Notes: generated by a model from the sequence alone, not told the origin. Positions 54,006 to 62,288 are shown, counted from the stretch's first letter. The stretch: DNA of 64,000 nucleotides from Alphaproteobacteria bacterium (GCA_017307375.1 JAFKFH010000009.1:248001-312000); one strand, 5' to 3'. A program made the numbers and translations.

Positions 54006-54326
54006 ATGCCCGCTCTTGCTTTTCCGACCGGCGCCGCGACCGGTGCGCCGATTGCCATCGGTACCAGCGACACGACACTGCATACGACGCGTGCCGGCAA
54101 GAAGTCGGAGGTCTCGATCCTTGTTTTCAACAATGATGCCGGCGCCGACTACAATGTGACGCTGAAAATCGGCGGCACGGCAATCGGCGCAACAAAGATC
54201 GAGAAGCTTGCAGGTCCCTACCTGGTACTGCCGCCGATCGTGCTCGACGCCGGGCTTGCGATCACCGCTACCACGACGATTGCGACGAAGCTCTATGCGC
54301 TGGTTCAAGTCGCGGAGTACGACTGA
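54006..54326 (+). CDS. Small tail-cassette protein of unknown function
   Basis: This 106-residue beta-rich protein (GKKSEVSILVFNNDAGADYN, then VTLKIGGTAIGATKIEKL) lies between the short fibre and the glycine-rich protein. It could be a fibre chaperone or a decoration protein; no family is recognised. GAGGAG precedes the ATG, and its stop overlaps the next start. Confidence 0.65.
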   Translation: MPALAFPTGAATGAPIAIGTSDTTLHTTRAGKKSEVSILVFNNDAGADYNVTLKIGGTAIGATKIEKLAGPYLVLPPIVLDAGLAITATTTIATKLYALVQVAEYD

Positions 54327-54994
54327 TGCCAAACAACATCGGTATCAGGGCGACCAGACGACTGTCGGGCCGCATCAATGGCAGTAACAGCGGCCTCACG
54401 GCCACATTGATCTACAGTTTCGTAGAAATTCTGTCGTCAGACAGTTTTCCCGTCGTTATCCCGGCAAATGCGATTTGCTGGCGGGTGAAGGCCTTCGGCG
54501 GCGGCGGTGGCGGCGGCGGCAATGGGCAGCCCAGTGTCGGCCTTTATCAAGGCGGTGACGGTGGCTCGGGCGGTATGGCAGATACTGGCCTCGTAGTAGG
54601 CGATGGCAGCGCCAAGACTATTTCAGGGACAATCGGGGCGGGAGGTGCGGGCGCGGCTGGCTCCTGGGACGGCTACTCGACTAGTGGCGGCACCACATCG
54701 GTCAGTGTCGGCGGATTCTCGCTGGCCGCCTACGGCGGCGGTGGCGGGGCCCAAGCCCCGATAGAGAACGGCGTGCCTGGCGGGCTCGGCGGCGGCGCGG
54801 CGGGCGGCGCAGTCAATATCGCGGGCGGCGCTGGGATTGCCGGCGGCTTGTCCGCCAAGACGGCTCAGGGCGGCGTTGGCGGGCTGGGATATCCCGGCCG
54901 AGGCATTCCATCGCCCAGCCACGCAACTGGGTCGACCATTGGCGCACACGGCCGAGCGGGTGGGGTCCTGGCCGAATGGTGGACGGCCCCGTAG
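54326..54994 (+). CDS. Glycine-rich tail adhesin-like protein
   Basis: This 222-residue protein has a conventional N-terminus (1-50) followed by glycine-rich motifs (AFGGGGGGGGNGQ, GSGGMADTGL, YGGGGGAQAP, GGLGGGAAGGAVNIAGGAG) separated by variable loops. Such alternating motifs resemble the polyglycine-II sandwich of T-even-like gp38 adhesins, whose loops read the host receptor. This is a comparison by pattern, not a confirmed homology. It is coupled to the previous gene and is followed by the larger fibre gene. Confidence 0.65.
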   Translation: MPNNIGIRATRRLSGRINGSNSGLTATLIYSFVEILSSDSFPVVIPANAICWRVKAFGGGGGGGGNGQPSVGLYQGGDGGSGGMADTGLVVGDGSAKTISGTIGAGGAGAAGSWDGYSTSGGTTSVSVGGFSLAAYGGGGGAQAPIENGVPGGLGGGAAGGAVNIAGGAGIAGGLSAKTAQGGVGGLGYPGRGIPSPSHATGSTIGAHGRAGGVLAEWWTAP

Positions 54995-55071
54995 CGCGGC
55001 GGCCGATCAGTAGCGAAGTGACAGGTTCGCCCCCGGACACCGCCCTCATTCAACCTCAAGGAATCCCTGCG

Positions 55072-56892
55072 ATGACGACCTATACTTGGCCGTTGACGAT
55101 CAACGGCGTGACGTTCACGGCTGCCGATTTCGAACCCTATGGCTATGTCAACGCCGTCCCGAATCTGATGGGAAATTTTGCCGCCTATGCCGGCGCGATC
55201 AACACCTCGATCACCACCGACAAGGCACAAGCCGTCGCTGCCGCCGGCACGGCGACAACGGCAGCGGGCAATGCCGCCTCGGGCGCCGCGACCGCATCGG
55301 CGAAGGCAGGCGAGGCATCGGCGGCAGCAGCCGGCGCTTCGAGCAGTGCCGGCACCGCGACGACCAAGGCCGCCGAGGCGGCGAATTCGGCGTCGGCCGC
55401 GGCGGCCAGCGCCGGCACCGCCGCGACGAAGGCGGGCGAGGCGACGAGCGCGGCCGCGAGCGCCTCGGCCGGCGCCGCCACGGCGACCGCCAAGGCCGGC
55501 GAAGCCGCCACGTCGGCCGGGAACGCGGCCGGCAGCGCCACGACCGCGACGACCAAGGCGGGAGAGGCATCGGCGTCGGCTGCGGCTGCGGCCGGTTCGT
55601 CCATGGCGGCCGCGAACTCGGCGACGGCGGCGGCGGCCAGCGCGGCACAGGCGGCTACCTATGCCGGCGGCGGCATCAAGGTCAGCGCCACCGACACGAC
55701 CCATGGCCTGCTCGGCGGCAAGCTCACCGCGCTCGGCCCGCTGTCCTGGTCGGTCGCCAATGCCGGCGGCGACGAACGCTATCGGATCGCCATGGACTGG
55801 GCGAACCTGCCGGCCGCGAGCTTCACCGGGCAGGTCCTGTTGCCGGTCGGGTCGGTCGGTGCGCCCGGACTGGCTTTCGCCGCGGCGCCGAAAGCCGGCC
55901 TTTTCATCAGCAATACGACCACGCATGCGATCAGGATGGTGGCGGGCACTGCCGGCACGACCAGCGCCGGCGGCAACGCGTCCATAGCGGGCGGGTCCGG
56001 GGGCGCCACCGCAGGCAATGGCGGCAATGGATTGCTGACGGGTGGCGCGGCGACGGAAGGCAATGGCGGCGGTGCCTTCGTCCTCGGTGGGAGTGGGGCC
56101 AGCGCGACGGGGGCAGCGCGCGACGGCGGCGCGGTGACGATTACCGGCGGTGCCCCGGCGGGCACGGGCGCCGGCGGCGACGTGACGATCTCGGCCGGCA
56201 GTGGCGGGACCGTCGGTTCCGCGGCCTTTGCCCTGCTGGAGGGCGGGGCCGGGCCGAGCGGCGGAGGCCAGGCCGGCGGGGCAACCGTCCGTGCCGGTCT
56301 GCCCGTCGATGGCGACGGCGGATCGTGCAGCCTGCGGGCAACCGCCGGCGTCGGCACCAACCGGCACGGCGGGAGCAGCTATATCTATGGCGGCAACGCC
56401 ACGGGGACCGGGACCGGCGGATCGATCACGCTGACCGCCGGTTCGTCGCCGTCGGGCACGGCCGGCGACATCTCCCTGATCACATCGGGCGGCGGCACGG
56501 CCTGGCTGAACGGCTCGAAACTGCGGACCGTCGCCAATACGAAGGAAGCCATCACCATCGCCGTGTCGGACGAAACCTCGGCGATCACCGCCGGCACCGG
56601 CAAAGTGACGTTCCGCATGCCCTACCGCTTCACGCTGACGGCGGTCCGGGCCTCGCTGACCACAGCGTCCACCAGCGGCACGCCGTCCATCGACGTCAAC
56701 CGCAACGGTAGCTCGATTTTCTCGACCACGCTGACTATCGACGCCAGCGAACGGACTTCGGTGACGGCGGCGACGGCGGCCGTGCTGGCCACCACCATCC
56801 TGAACGACGACGACGAAATCACCATCGACATCGACGCGGCCGGCACCGGTGCCAAGGGCCTTAAGGTGACGCTGATCGGGAGCCAGGTCTGA
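55072..56892 (+). CDS. Long tail fibre protein
   Basis: This 606-residue protein shares its N-terminal 50 residues with the fibre at 53360 (MTTYTWPLTINGVTFTAADF). An Ala-rich stalk of roughly 20-residue units (KAGEA recurring through about 70-200) follows, then GGGIKVSATDTTHGLLGGK, a Gly-rich middle with short polyglycine strands (about 300-480), and a C-terminal beta-domain (VTFRMPYRFTLTAVRASLTT, DIDAAGTGAKGLKVTLIG) found on many phage fibre tips. It is the main candidate for host recognition. AAGGAA precedes the ATG. Confidence 0.78.
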   Translation: MTTYTWPLTINGVTFTAADFEPYGYVNAVPNLMGNFAAYAGAINTSITTDKAQAVAAAGTATTAAGNAASGAATASAKAGEASAAAAGASSSAGTATTKAAEAANSASAAAASAGTAATKAGEATSAAASASAGAATATAKAGEAATSAGNAAGSATTATTKAGEASASAAAAAGSSMAAANSATAAAASAAQAATYAGGGIKVSATDTTHGLLGGKLTALGPLSWSVANAGGDERYRIAMDWANLPAASFTGQVLLPVGSVGAPGLAFAAAPKAGLFISNTTTHAIRMVAGTAGTTSAGGNASIAGGSGGATAGNGGNGLLTGGAATEGNGGGAFVLGGSGASATGAARDGGAVTITGGAPAGTGAGGDVTISAGSGGTVGSAAFALLEGGAGPSGGGQAGGATVRAGLPVDGDGGSCSLRATAGVGTNRHGGSSYIYGGNATGTGTGGSITLTAGSSPSGTAGDISLITSGGGTAWLNGSKLRTVANTKEAITIAVSDETSAITAGTGKVTFRMPYRFTLTAVRASLTTASTSGTPSIDVNRNGSSIFSTTLTIDASERTSVTAATAAVLATTILNDDDEITIDIDAAGTGAKGLKVTLIGSQV

Positions 56893-57542
56893 TGTTCGTC
56901 ATCAACCCATTCGTCTTCGCGGGAGGTGTTGCGACCGTCATCGGCCAAGGCAATACCCCCTACGCCTCGAGCTACGCGGCGACCAACGGCTATGTCTCGA
57001 TCGACCAGGGCGGCGAGGGTGGCAGCTATCGGATCCTCGCCACGGCATCGGCCCCGAACAATCAGTGGAGTACCCTGGCATTCGTTGGCGGACCCAATCT
57101 GTGGGGCGCGGGCGACGACGTCTATCAGGAAATGAAACTCGTGGCCGCCCCGAACGGCATCAGCCTCGTCGCGGGAGTCTGCAACGATGGCGTGATGACC
57201 TCAAGGCATGTCGGCTTCAATACCTCCGGACTGGGCTTCTATGCCGGGACCAACTATGCGCCGGTCGGCGTTTACTACAATGACGGCCTGGCGGTGAATG
57301 TCGCCGACAATAGCGGCACAGCGACGCCTGGCAGCCGGGTGACCGTGCGGGTCCGGAATGCTGCCGGTCAATACCGGGTCGACGGCTACATCGACGGCCT
57401 GCTCATTGCCCACGGTTCGATTACCGCACTGCCAGGCAACTCCTACATGGGCCTGTCGCTTTTCGGATCCGGCACCATGATCGAGTGCACCCGGGCATCG
57501 CAGGTGCGACATCCGATCGCCGGCTCGGTCTACCTGGGATAA
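56892..57542 (+). CDS. Terminal tail-cassette protein, possible receptor-binding protein
   Basis: This 216-residue beta-rich protein (GVATVIGQGNTPYASSYAAT, LSLFGSGTMIECT) has no recognised family. Translational overlap with the fibre gene (TGATG) and its place at the end of the module suggest a receptor-binding or fibre-associated role. It contains a concanavalin-like run of strands (about 60-190). No holin, endolysin or other lysis gene follows; the next gene is rpmE. Confidence 0.62.
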   Translation: MFVINPFVFAGGVATVIGQGNTPYASSYAATNGYVSIDQGGEGGSYRILATASAPNNQWSTLAFVGGPNLWGAGDDVYQEMKLVAAPNGISLVAGVCNDGVMTSRHVGFNTSGLGFYAGTNYAPVGVYYNDGLAVNVADNSGTATPGSRVTVRVRNAAGQYRVDGYIDGLLIAHGSITALPGNSYMGLSLFGSGTMIECTRASQVRHPIAGSVYLG

Positions 57543-57557
57543 GACCGAATCCCCGCT

Positions 57558-57586
57558 TGCCTGCCGCGGGCCTATCCTCTATAAGG
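57558..57586 (+). promoter_or_regulatory. Promoter of rpmE
   Basis: TTGCCT (57558-57563), 17 bp and TATAAG (57581-57586) form a good sigma-70-type promoter right after the last tail gene. Transcription would start near 57593, 68 nt before the rpmE ATG. Confidence 0.65.
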
Positions 57587-57660
57587 CGGCGCTTGCGAAA
57601 TTCAGTGGCCAAGGCCTCTCAGAGCGCCCTTAAGAGGCCGTGACGCCCCGGAGACGAACG

Positions 57661-57900
57661 ATGAAGAGCAACACCCATCCCGACTACCACGAGATCACCG
57701 TCAAGATGACCGACGGGACCCTCTACAAGACCCGTTCGACCTGGGGCAAGGCGGGCGACACCCTGACCCTCGACATCGATCCGCTGGTGCACCCGGCCTG
57801 GACCGGCGGCCCGGCCCGCCTGAACGAACAGGGCGGCCAGGTCGCCAAGTTCAACAAGCGCTTTGCGGCGCTGGGCGCGCTGGGCGCCAAGAAGGCCTGA
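57661..57900 (+). CDS. rpmE: 50S ribosomal protein L31
   Basis: This 79-residue ribosomal protein begins [18 protein letters not shown] and contains [14 protein letters not shown], the L31 signature. The zinc-binding cysteines are absent, so it is the cysteine-free form seen in many alphaproteobacteria. L31 bridges the two ribosomal subunits. The start ATG at 57661 is preferred to an in-frame ATG seven codons upstream. It has its own promoter, and a perfect palindrome follows. Confidence 0.95.
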   Translation: MKSNTHPDYHEITVKMTDGTLYKTRSTWGKAGDTLTLDIDPLVHPAWTGGPARLNEQGGQVAKFNKRFAALGALGAKKA

Positions 57901-57961
57901 TTTCCGCGACCGGCTCCTTCAGGATTCGGTCAGCGATTTCAGGGACTTGAGCCTTAGAGTA

Positions 57962-57991
57962 TCGGGGGGCGGTGCCGGCACCGCCCCCCGA
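57962..57991 (+). terminator. 30-bp perfect palindrome after rpmE
   Basis: TCGGGGGGCGGTGCC is followed by its exact reverse complement, ending at 57991. ATGCGTTTCT follows. A very GC-rich stem of about 13 bp would form with a 4-nt loop; it is the likely rpmE terminator. Confidence 0.75.
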
Positions 57992-58004
57992 ATGCGTTTC
58001 TGCC

Positions 58005-58033
58005 CTTGAAGCCCACGCCTCCCTTTCCCACAT
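58005..58033 (+). promoter_or_regulatory. Sigma-32-like promoter of hsp20
   Basis: CTTGAA (58005-58010), a 16-bp spacer and CCCACAT (58027-58033) match the heat-shock consensus (CTTGAA and CCCCATNT) with little deviation. Transcription would begin near 58040. Confidence 0.6.
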
Positions 58034-58040
58034 GAGCATT

Positions 58041-58199
58041 GTCGGGACGCCCGGATGGGGTCCCGACCGGAAATGGACCAGTCTCGACGCCGCGCCGGGT
58101 TCGGATGAGCCGGCTGGGCGGGATGGTCCGATCGACGGGCGGACCTTTGCGCGGTCGCCTATCGGTTCAACCACTCATGTTGCTCGATTGGAGGATATG
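58041..58199 (+). ncRNA. ROSE-like RNA thermometer in the hsp20 leader
   Basis: The leader of about 160 nt begins with a hairpin of GTCGGGAC (58041-58048) and GTCCCGAC (58060-58067). It ends with TTGCTCGATTGGAGGATATG, where TTGCT can pair with the GGAGG Shine-Dalgarno. A U(U/C)GCU element facing the ribosome site just before the start is the signature of ROSE elements, which melt on heating. The intermediate hairpins were not folded. Confidence 0.55.
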
Positions 58200-58670
58200 A
58201 TGCGCACTTTCGACCTTTCGCCGTTGCTCCGCGCCACCGTCGGCTTCGATCGTATCGATCGCCTGTTCGACTCGGTCGGTCGCCTCGATGACCAGGCGGT
58301 TTCCTACCCGCCCTACAACATCGAGAAGCATGGCGAGGACAAGTACCGGATCACCATGGCGGTCGCCGGTTTCAGCGAAGACGAGCTGACCCTGACCGTC
58401 CAGCAGAACACCCTTCTGATCGCCGGCAAGGCGAAGGAGGAGGGCGAGGCCGGGTCGGTGCAGTTCCTGCATCGCGGCATCGCCCGGCGTGCCTTCGAGC
58501 GCCGCTTCGAGCTGGCCGACACCATCAAGGTGACCGGCGCCGGCCTCGACAACGGCCTGCTGACCGTGGATCTCGTCCGGGTCATTCCGGAAGCGATGAA
58601 GCCGCGTCAGATCAAGATCGAGACCGTGGCGCCCCGCCAGGCCCCGGTTCTTGAGAACAAGGCCGCCTGA
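58200..58670 (+). CDS. Small heat shock protein Hsp20
   Basis: This 156-residue alpha-crystallin-type chaperone (MRTFDLSPLLRATVGFDRID) has the core domain from SYPPYNIEKHGEDKYRITMA to GLLTVDLVRVIPE. It binds unfolding proteins and prevents aggregation. Two adjacent ATGs lie at 58197 and 58200; the second has better spacing from GGAGG (5 nt). A heat-shock promoter and ROSE-like leader precede it, so both transcriptional and translational heat control are likely. Two strong hairpins follow. Confidence 0.93.
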   Translation: MRTFDLSPLLRATVGFDRIDRLFDSVGRLDDQAVSYPPYNIEKHGEDKYRITMAVAGFSEDELTLTVQQNTLLIAGKAKEEGEAGSVQFLHRGIARRAFERRFELADTIKVTGAGLDNGLLTVDLVRVIPEAMKPRQIKIETVAPRQAPVLENKAA

Positions 58671-58719
58671 CGCACGACTGACCCAGGGCCGGGTTTCGTA
58701 CCTTCCCGGCCCCACCTCG

Positions 58720-58760
58720 GAAACCGGCCCGCGTCCCCTCCCTCGCGTCGGGCCGGTTTC
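58720..58760 (+). terminator. First hairpin after hsp20
   Basis: A perfect 12-bp stem (GAAACCGGCCCG with CGGGCCGGTTTC) has a 17-nt loop; CCTC/GAGG extend it outward past one bulged base. No T-run follows, so it may act with the second hairpin. Confidence 0.6.
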
Positions 58761-58770
58761 GAGGAAACGG

Positions 58771-58812
58771 AGCCCGCCCCGGTTTCCCCCGCCGGGGCGG
58801 GCTTTCCATTTG
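58771..58812 (+). terminator. Second hairpin, intrinsic terminator after hsp20
   Basis: AGCCCGCCCCGG pairs with CCGGGGCGGGCT (12 bp, 9-nt loop) and is followed by TTCCATTTGTT, just before the stop of the convergent hydrolase gene. Confidence 0.75.
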
Positions 58813-58813
58813 T

Positions 58814-59605
58814 TCAGGCCAGCAGACCCCGCAAGGCGTCGAGCGTCTCGTCCGGCCGTTCGGCCATCATCATGTGCCCGGCCCCGGGGATCACCACGGT
58901 CCGGCTGCCGGCAATTGCCCTGCCCACCGCATCCGCCGCCTTGCGCGGCGTCATCTGGTCGGCCGCGCCGAGGATCAGCGCCGTCGGGCAGGTCACCCTG
59001 GCCGCCGCCGCCAGCCCGCCGGCATAGCCGGACGCCACCCCGAGATCATGGGCCAGCAGGCCCGGCGCCGCGCGTTCGACCAGCCGGGTCGCCGCCCCGG
59101 TCATCCACACCCCCGGGGTCGGGCTGCCGCCGAGGTGGTTTTGCCGGGCGAACGACCATTCCATCATCAGGCCGATCGCCTTGGCCGTGTCGTCGCGCGC
59201 CAGCGCCTGGAAGGCCGGGTTGACCGCCATCGGCACCGCGGTTGCAAGCAGGCCGAGTGCCGCGACACGGTCGGGCGCCCTGCCGGCGGTCTCCAGGGCG
59301 ATCAGGCTGCCGAGCGAATGGCCGACCAGCGCGGCCCGCGCCGCGCCTGCCGCGTCGAGCAGGGCCAGCGCCCAATCGGCCAGCGCCTCGACGCTGTCGA
59401 GCGGCCGGCCGCCCGACCGGCCGTGGCCGGGCAGGTCGGGGGCGAGCACGCCGAAGCCGTGATGGGCGAAATAGCGGGTCTGGGTCGACCAGCAGCTGTG
59501 ATCCATCGCCGCGCCGTGCAGGAAGACGACGACGGGGCCGGCGGCGGTGAAAGAGCGGCCGCCGGTGGCGGCGAAGACGGGCTGGCCCTGGACGGTCAGT
59601 TCCAT
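58814..59605 (-). CDS. Alpha/beta hydrolase
   Basis: This 263-residue hydrolase has HGAAMDHSCW (oxyanion region), nucleophile GHSLGS, an aspartate in LILGAADQMT and histidine in GAGHMMM. The shape fits the BphD/haloperoxidase-like group; no substrate is evident. Its ATG begins 1 nt after the metY stop, so the two are translationally coupled and transcribed as one operon with the DUF1192 gene. Confidence 0.87.
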   Translation of the reverse strand: MELTVQGQPVFAATGGRSFTAAGPVVVFLHGAAMDHSCWSTQTRYFAHHGFGVLAPDLPGHGRSGGRPLDSVEALADWALALLDAAGAARAALVGHSLGSLIALETAGRAPDRVAALGLLATAVPMAVNPAFQALARDDTAKAIGLMMEWSFARQNHLGGSPTPGVWMTGAATRLVERAAPGLLAHDLGVASGYAGGLAAAARVTCPTALILGAADQMTPRKAADAVGRAIAGSRTVVIPGAGHMMMAERPDETLDALRGLLA

Positions 59606-59606
59606 G

Positions 59607-60902
59607 TCACACCCCCTTCTGCGACTGGCGCAGTGCCTGGCCGAGATCGTCGATCAGGTCGTCGGGATCTTCCAGCCCGACCGAGATGCGGATCATCGCC
59701 TCGCCGATTCCCGCCGCGGCGAGCGCCTCGGCATCCATCTGCTGGTGGGTGGTCGAGGCCGGATGGATGACCAGAGACTTGGCATCGCCGACATTGGCCA
59801 GATGCGAGAAGATCCGCACCCCTTCGATGAAGCGGCGGCCGGCGGCGCGCCCGCCCTTGATGCCGAAGGAGAAGATCGCCCCCGGGCCGCGCGGCAGCAG
59901 CCGCCTGGCCAGCTCATGGTCCGGATGATCCGGCCGGTCGGGATAGGCGACCCAGTCGACCGCGGCATGACCGGCCAGGAAGGCCGTGACGCGGCGGGCA
60001 TTGTCGACATGGCGGGCCATGCGCACCGGCAGGGTCTCGACACCCTGCAGCAGCTGGAAGGCATTGCCCGGCGACAGCGATGCGCCGAAATCGCGCAGGC
60101 CTTCGGCGCGGGCGCGGCTGATGAAGGCCAGCGGCCCGAATTCCTCGGCGAAATCGAGGCCGTGATAGCCGGCATAGGGCTCGGTCAGGGTCGGGAACTT
60201 GCCCGACGCCTCCCAGTCGAAGCGGCCGCCATCGACGACGATGCCGCCGATCGCCACGCCATGGCCGCCGATGAACTTGGTCAGCGAATGCATGACGATA
60301 TCGGCGCCCCAGTCGAGCGGCCGGCACAGATAAGGCGTCGCGAAGGTCGCGTCGATCATCAGCGGCAGGCCGTGATCGTGGGCGATGCCCGCGACCGCCG
60401 GCAGGTCGAGCACTTCGAGGCCGGGATTGCCCAGCACCTCGCCGAAGACCAGCCGGGTTTCCGGGCGGATGGCGGCGGCGAGGCCGCGATGGTCGTGCGG
60501 GTCGACGAAGGTTGTGGTGATGCCGAACCGCGGCAGGGTGTGGCTGAACAGGTTGTGCGATCCGCCATAGATGTTGCGGCTGGCCACGATATGCCCGCCG
60601 GCCCCCATCAGCGTGGCGACGGCCAGATGCAGCGCCGCCTGGCCCGAGGCGGTCGCGACCGCGCCGGCGCCGCCTTCGAGCGCGGCGATGCGCTCCTCCA
60701 GCACCGCGACGGTCGGGTTGGAAATGCGCGAATAGATGTGGCCCTGGCGCTCGAGGTTGAACAGCCCGGCGGCATGGTCGGTATCGCGGAACACGTAGGA
60801 GGTGGTCTGGTAGATCGGCACCGCCCTGGCACCGTGCACCGGGTCGGGCTGCTGGCCGGCATGCAGGCTCAGCGTGTCGAATTTCAGCGGCTTCGGCTCC
60901 AT
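59607..60902 (-). CDS. metY: O-acetylhomoserine aminocarboxypropyltransferase (sulfhydrylase)
   Basis: This 431-residue PLP enzyme of the Cys/Met metabolism family makes homocysteine from O-acetylhomoserine and sulfide. Visible are [20 protein letters not shown] and [17 protein letters not shown] near the N-terminus, and the PLP lysine in [12 protein letters not shown]. Its length and the [10 protein letters not shown] start fit MetY rather than MetB. The start MEPKPLKF is taken; the 24 codons upstream overlap the DUF1192 gene. With AhcY it links to methionine metabolism. Confidence 0.93.
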   Translation of the reverse strand: MEPKPLKFDTLSLHAGQQPDPVHGARAVPIYQTTSYVFRDTDHAAGLFNLERQGHIYSRISNPTVAVLEERIAALEGGAGAVATASGQAALHLAVATLMGAGGHIVASRNIYGGSHNLFSHTLPRFGITTTFVDPHDHRGLAAAIRPETRLVFGEVLGNPGLEVLDLPAVAGIAHDHGLPLMIDATFATPYLCRPLDWGADIVMHSLTKFIGGHGVAIGGIVVDGGRFDWEASGKFPTLTEPYAGYHGLDFAEEFGPLAFISRARAEGLRDFGASLSPGNAFQLLQGVETLPVRMARHVDNARRVTAFLAGHAAVDWVAYPDRPDHPDHELARRLLPRGPGAIFSFGIKGGRAAGRRFIEGVRIFSHLANVGDAKSLVIHPASTTHQQMDAEALAAAGIGEAMIRISVGLEDPDDLIDDLGQALRQSQKGV

Positions 60903-60912
60903 CGCGGGTCCT

Positions 60913-61101
60913 CTAGGATGTCTTGAAGAAGCTGTCGGCCGCGCCGCGGGCATTGCGCTTGCGGTCGATTTCATGGCGGATGCGGGCGATCTCGGCCTCG
61001 TGGCCGCGGATGCGCCCCTCCAGCTCCTCGATCGACATCATCTCGAGATTGACGGGTGGCGGCCGATAGGCCTGGGGCAGATCGTCGTTGTCGTCACGCA
61101 T
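60913..61101 (-). CDS. DUF1192 small protein
   Basis: This 62-residue protein contains MMSIEELEGRIRGHEAEIAR, the DUF1192 helix, followed by a basic helix (IRHEIDRKRNARGAADSFF). The family occurs mostly in alphaproteobacteria and has no known function. It lies 10 bp upstream of metY on the same strand and is divergent from the quinone oxidoreductase gene. The start MRDDNDDLP is chosen because the upstream frame overlaps that gene. Confidence 0.85.
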   Translation of the reverse strand: MRDDNDDLPQAYRPPPVNLEMMSIEELEGRIRGHEAEIARIRHEIDRKRNARGAADSFFKTS

Positions 61102-61177
61102 CCGGAACGGCTCCGCTTGGCTCGGGCTCGGATCGTGATAATACACGAGGACCGCTATCGACAACGAGGACAGGCCG

Positions 61178-62173
61178 ATGACGCTGCCCGCGACCATGAC
61201 CGCGATCGAGATCTCAGCCCCCGGTGGCCCCGAGGTGCTGAAGCCCGTCATCAGGCCCGTGCCCCAGCCCGGGCCCGGCGAAGTGCTGGTCAAGGTGACG
61301 GTCGCCGGCGTCAATCGCCCCGATGTGGCCCAGCGCGAGGGGCGCTATCCGCCGCCCCCGGGCGCCTCCGACATCCCCGGCCTCGAGATCGCCGGCACGG
61401 TCGCGGCGCTGGGCGCGGGCGTCACCCGCTTCGCGGTCGGCGACCGGGTCTGCGCGCTGGTCGCCGGCGGCGGCTATGCCGAATACTGCGCCGCACCGGT
61501 CGGCCAGTGCCTGCCCCCGCCCGACGGCTTTTCGGACGAGGAGGCCGCGGCGATCCCCGAGAACTGGTTCACCGTCTGGTCGAACCTGATCGACCGCGCC
61601 GGGCTGAAGGCCGGCGAGACCGTGCTGATCCACGGCGGTTCGTCGGGCATCGGCACCGCCGCGATCCAGCTGGCCCGGGCAGTCGGCGCGCGGGTGCTGA
61701 CGACAGCCGGTTCGGCCGACAAATGCCGGTTCTGCGAACAGCTCGGCGCCGAGCGGGCGATCAACTACCGCGAGGAGGATTTCTCCAAGGTCGCGCTGGA
61801 AGCGACCGGCGGCGAGGGCGTCGACGTCGTGCTCGACATGGTCGGCGGCGACTACATCCCGAAGAACATCGCCAGCCTGCGCCCCGACGGGCGGCTGGTG
61901 TTCATCGCCTTCCTGAACGGGCCGCAGGCGCAGGTCAATTTCCTGCCGGTCATGGTCAAGCGGCTCACCGTCACCGGCTCGACGCTGCGCGCCCGCCCGG
62001 TCGAGTTCAAGTCGGCCATCGCCGCCGCGCTCAACGAACGGTTGTGGCCCCAGTTCGCCGCCCGGTCGATCGCCCCGGTGATCGATTCGCGCTATCCCCT
62101 GGCCCAGGCCGAGGCGGCGCACCGGCGACTCGACGAAGGGCGGCATATCGGCAAAATCCTCTTGACCATCTAG
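61178..62173 (+). CDS. NADPH:quinone oxidoreductase (zinc-free MDR family)
   Basis: This 331-residue medium-chain reductase has the QOR pattern: MTAIEISAPGGPEVLKP, VAGVNRPDVAQREGRYPPP, PENWFTVWSNL and a cofactor-binding GGSSGIGTAAIQLA. No zinc ligands are visible. It would reduce quinones with NADPH in the cytosol. The neighbouring DUF1192 and DUF1013 genes form a group often conserved in alphaproteobacteria. Confidence 0.9.
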   Translation: MTLPATMTAIEISAPGGPEVLKPVIRPVPQPGPGEVLVKVTVAGVNRPDVAQREGRYPPPPGASDIPGLEIAGTVAALGAGVTRFAVGDRVCALVAGGGYAEYCAAPVGQCLPPPDGFSDEEAAAIPENWFTVWSNLIDRAGLKAGETVLIHGGSSGIGTAAIQLARAVGARVLTTAGSADKCRFCEQLGAERAINYREEDFSKVALEATGGEGVDVVLDMVGGDYIPKNIASLRPDGRLVFIAFLNGPQAQVNFLPVMVKRLTVTGSTLRARPVEFKSAIAAALNERLWPQFAARSIAPVIDSRYPLAQAEAAHRRLDEGRHIGKILLTI

Positions 62174-62288
62174 CCCTGTCGCCTTATTTGCGGGAAGCCT
62201 TCGCGAGCGCCTGCCCGGCTGCCCGACGGTACATCATTCCCACAATACCGCGACGCATGTCCGGACGTGGTCCGAGGAGGGAAACTAT

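Noticed and set aside
42456-57542. A Rhodobacter-type gene transfer agent
   Set aside because: No terminase, portal, capsid, protease or NlpC/P60 tail gene is present, and the order of tail genes with fibre cassette differs.
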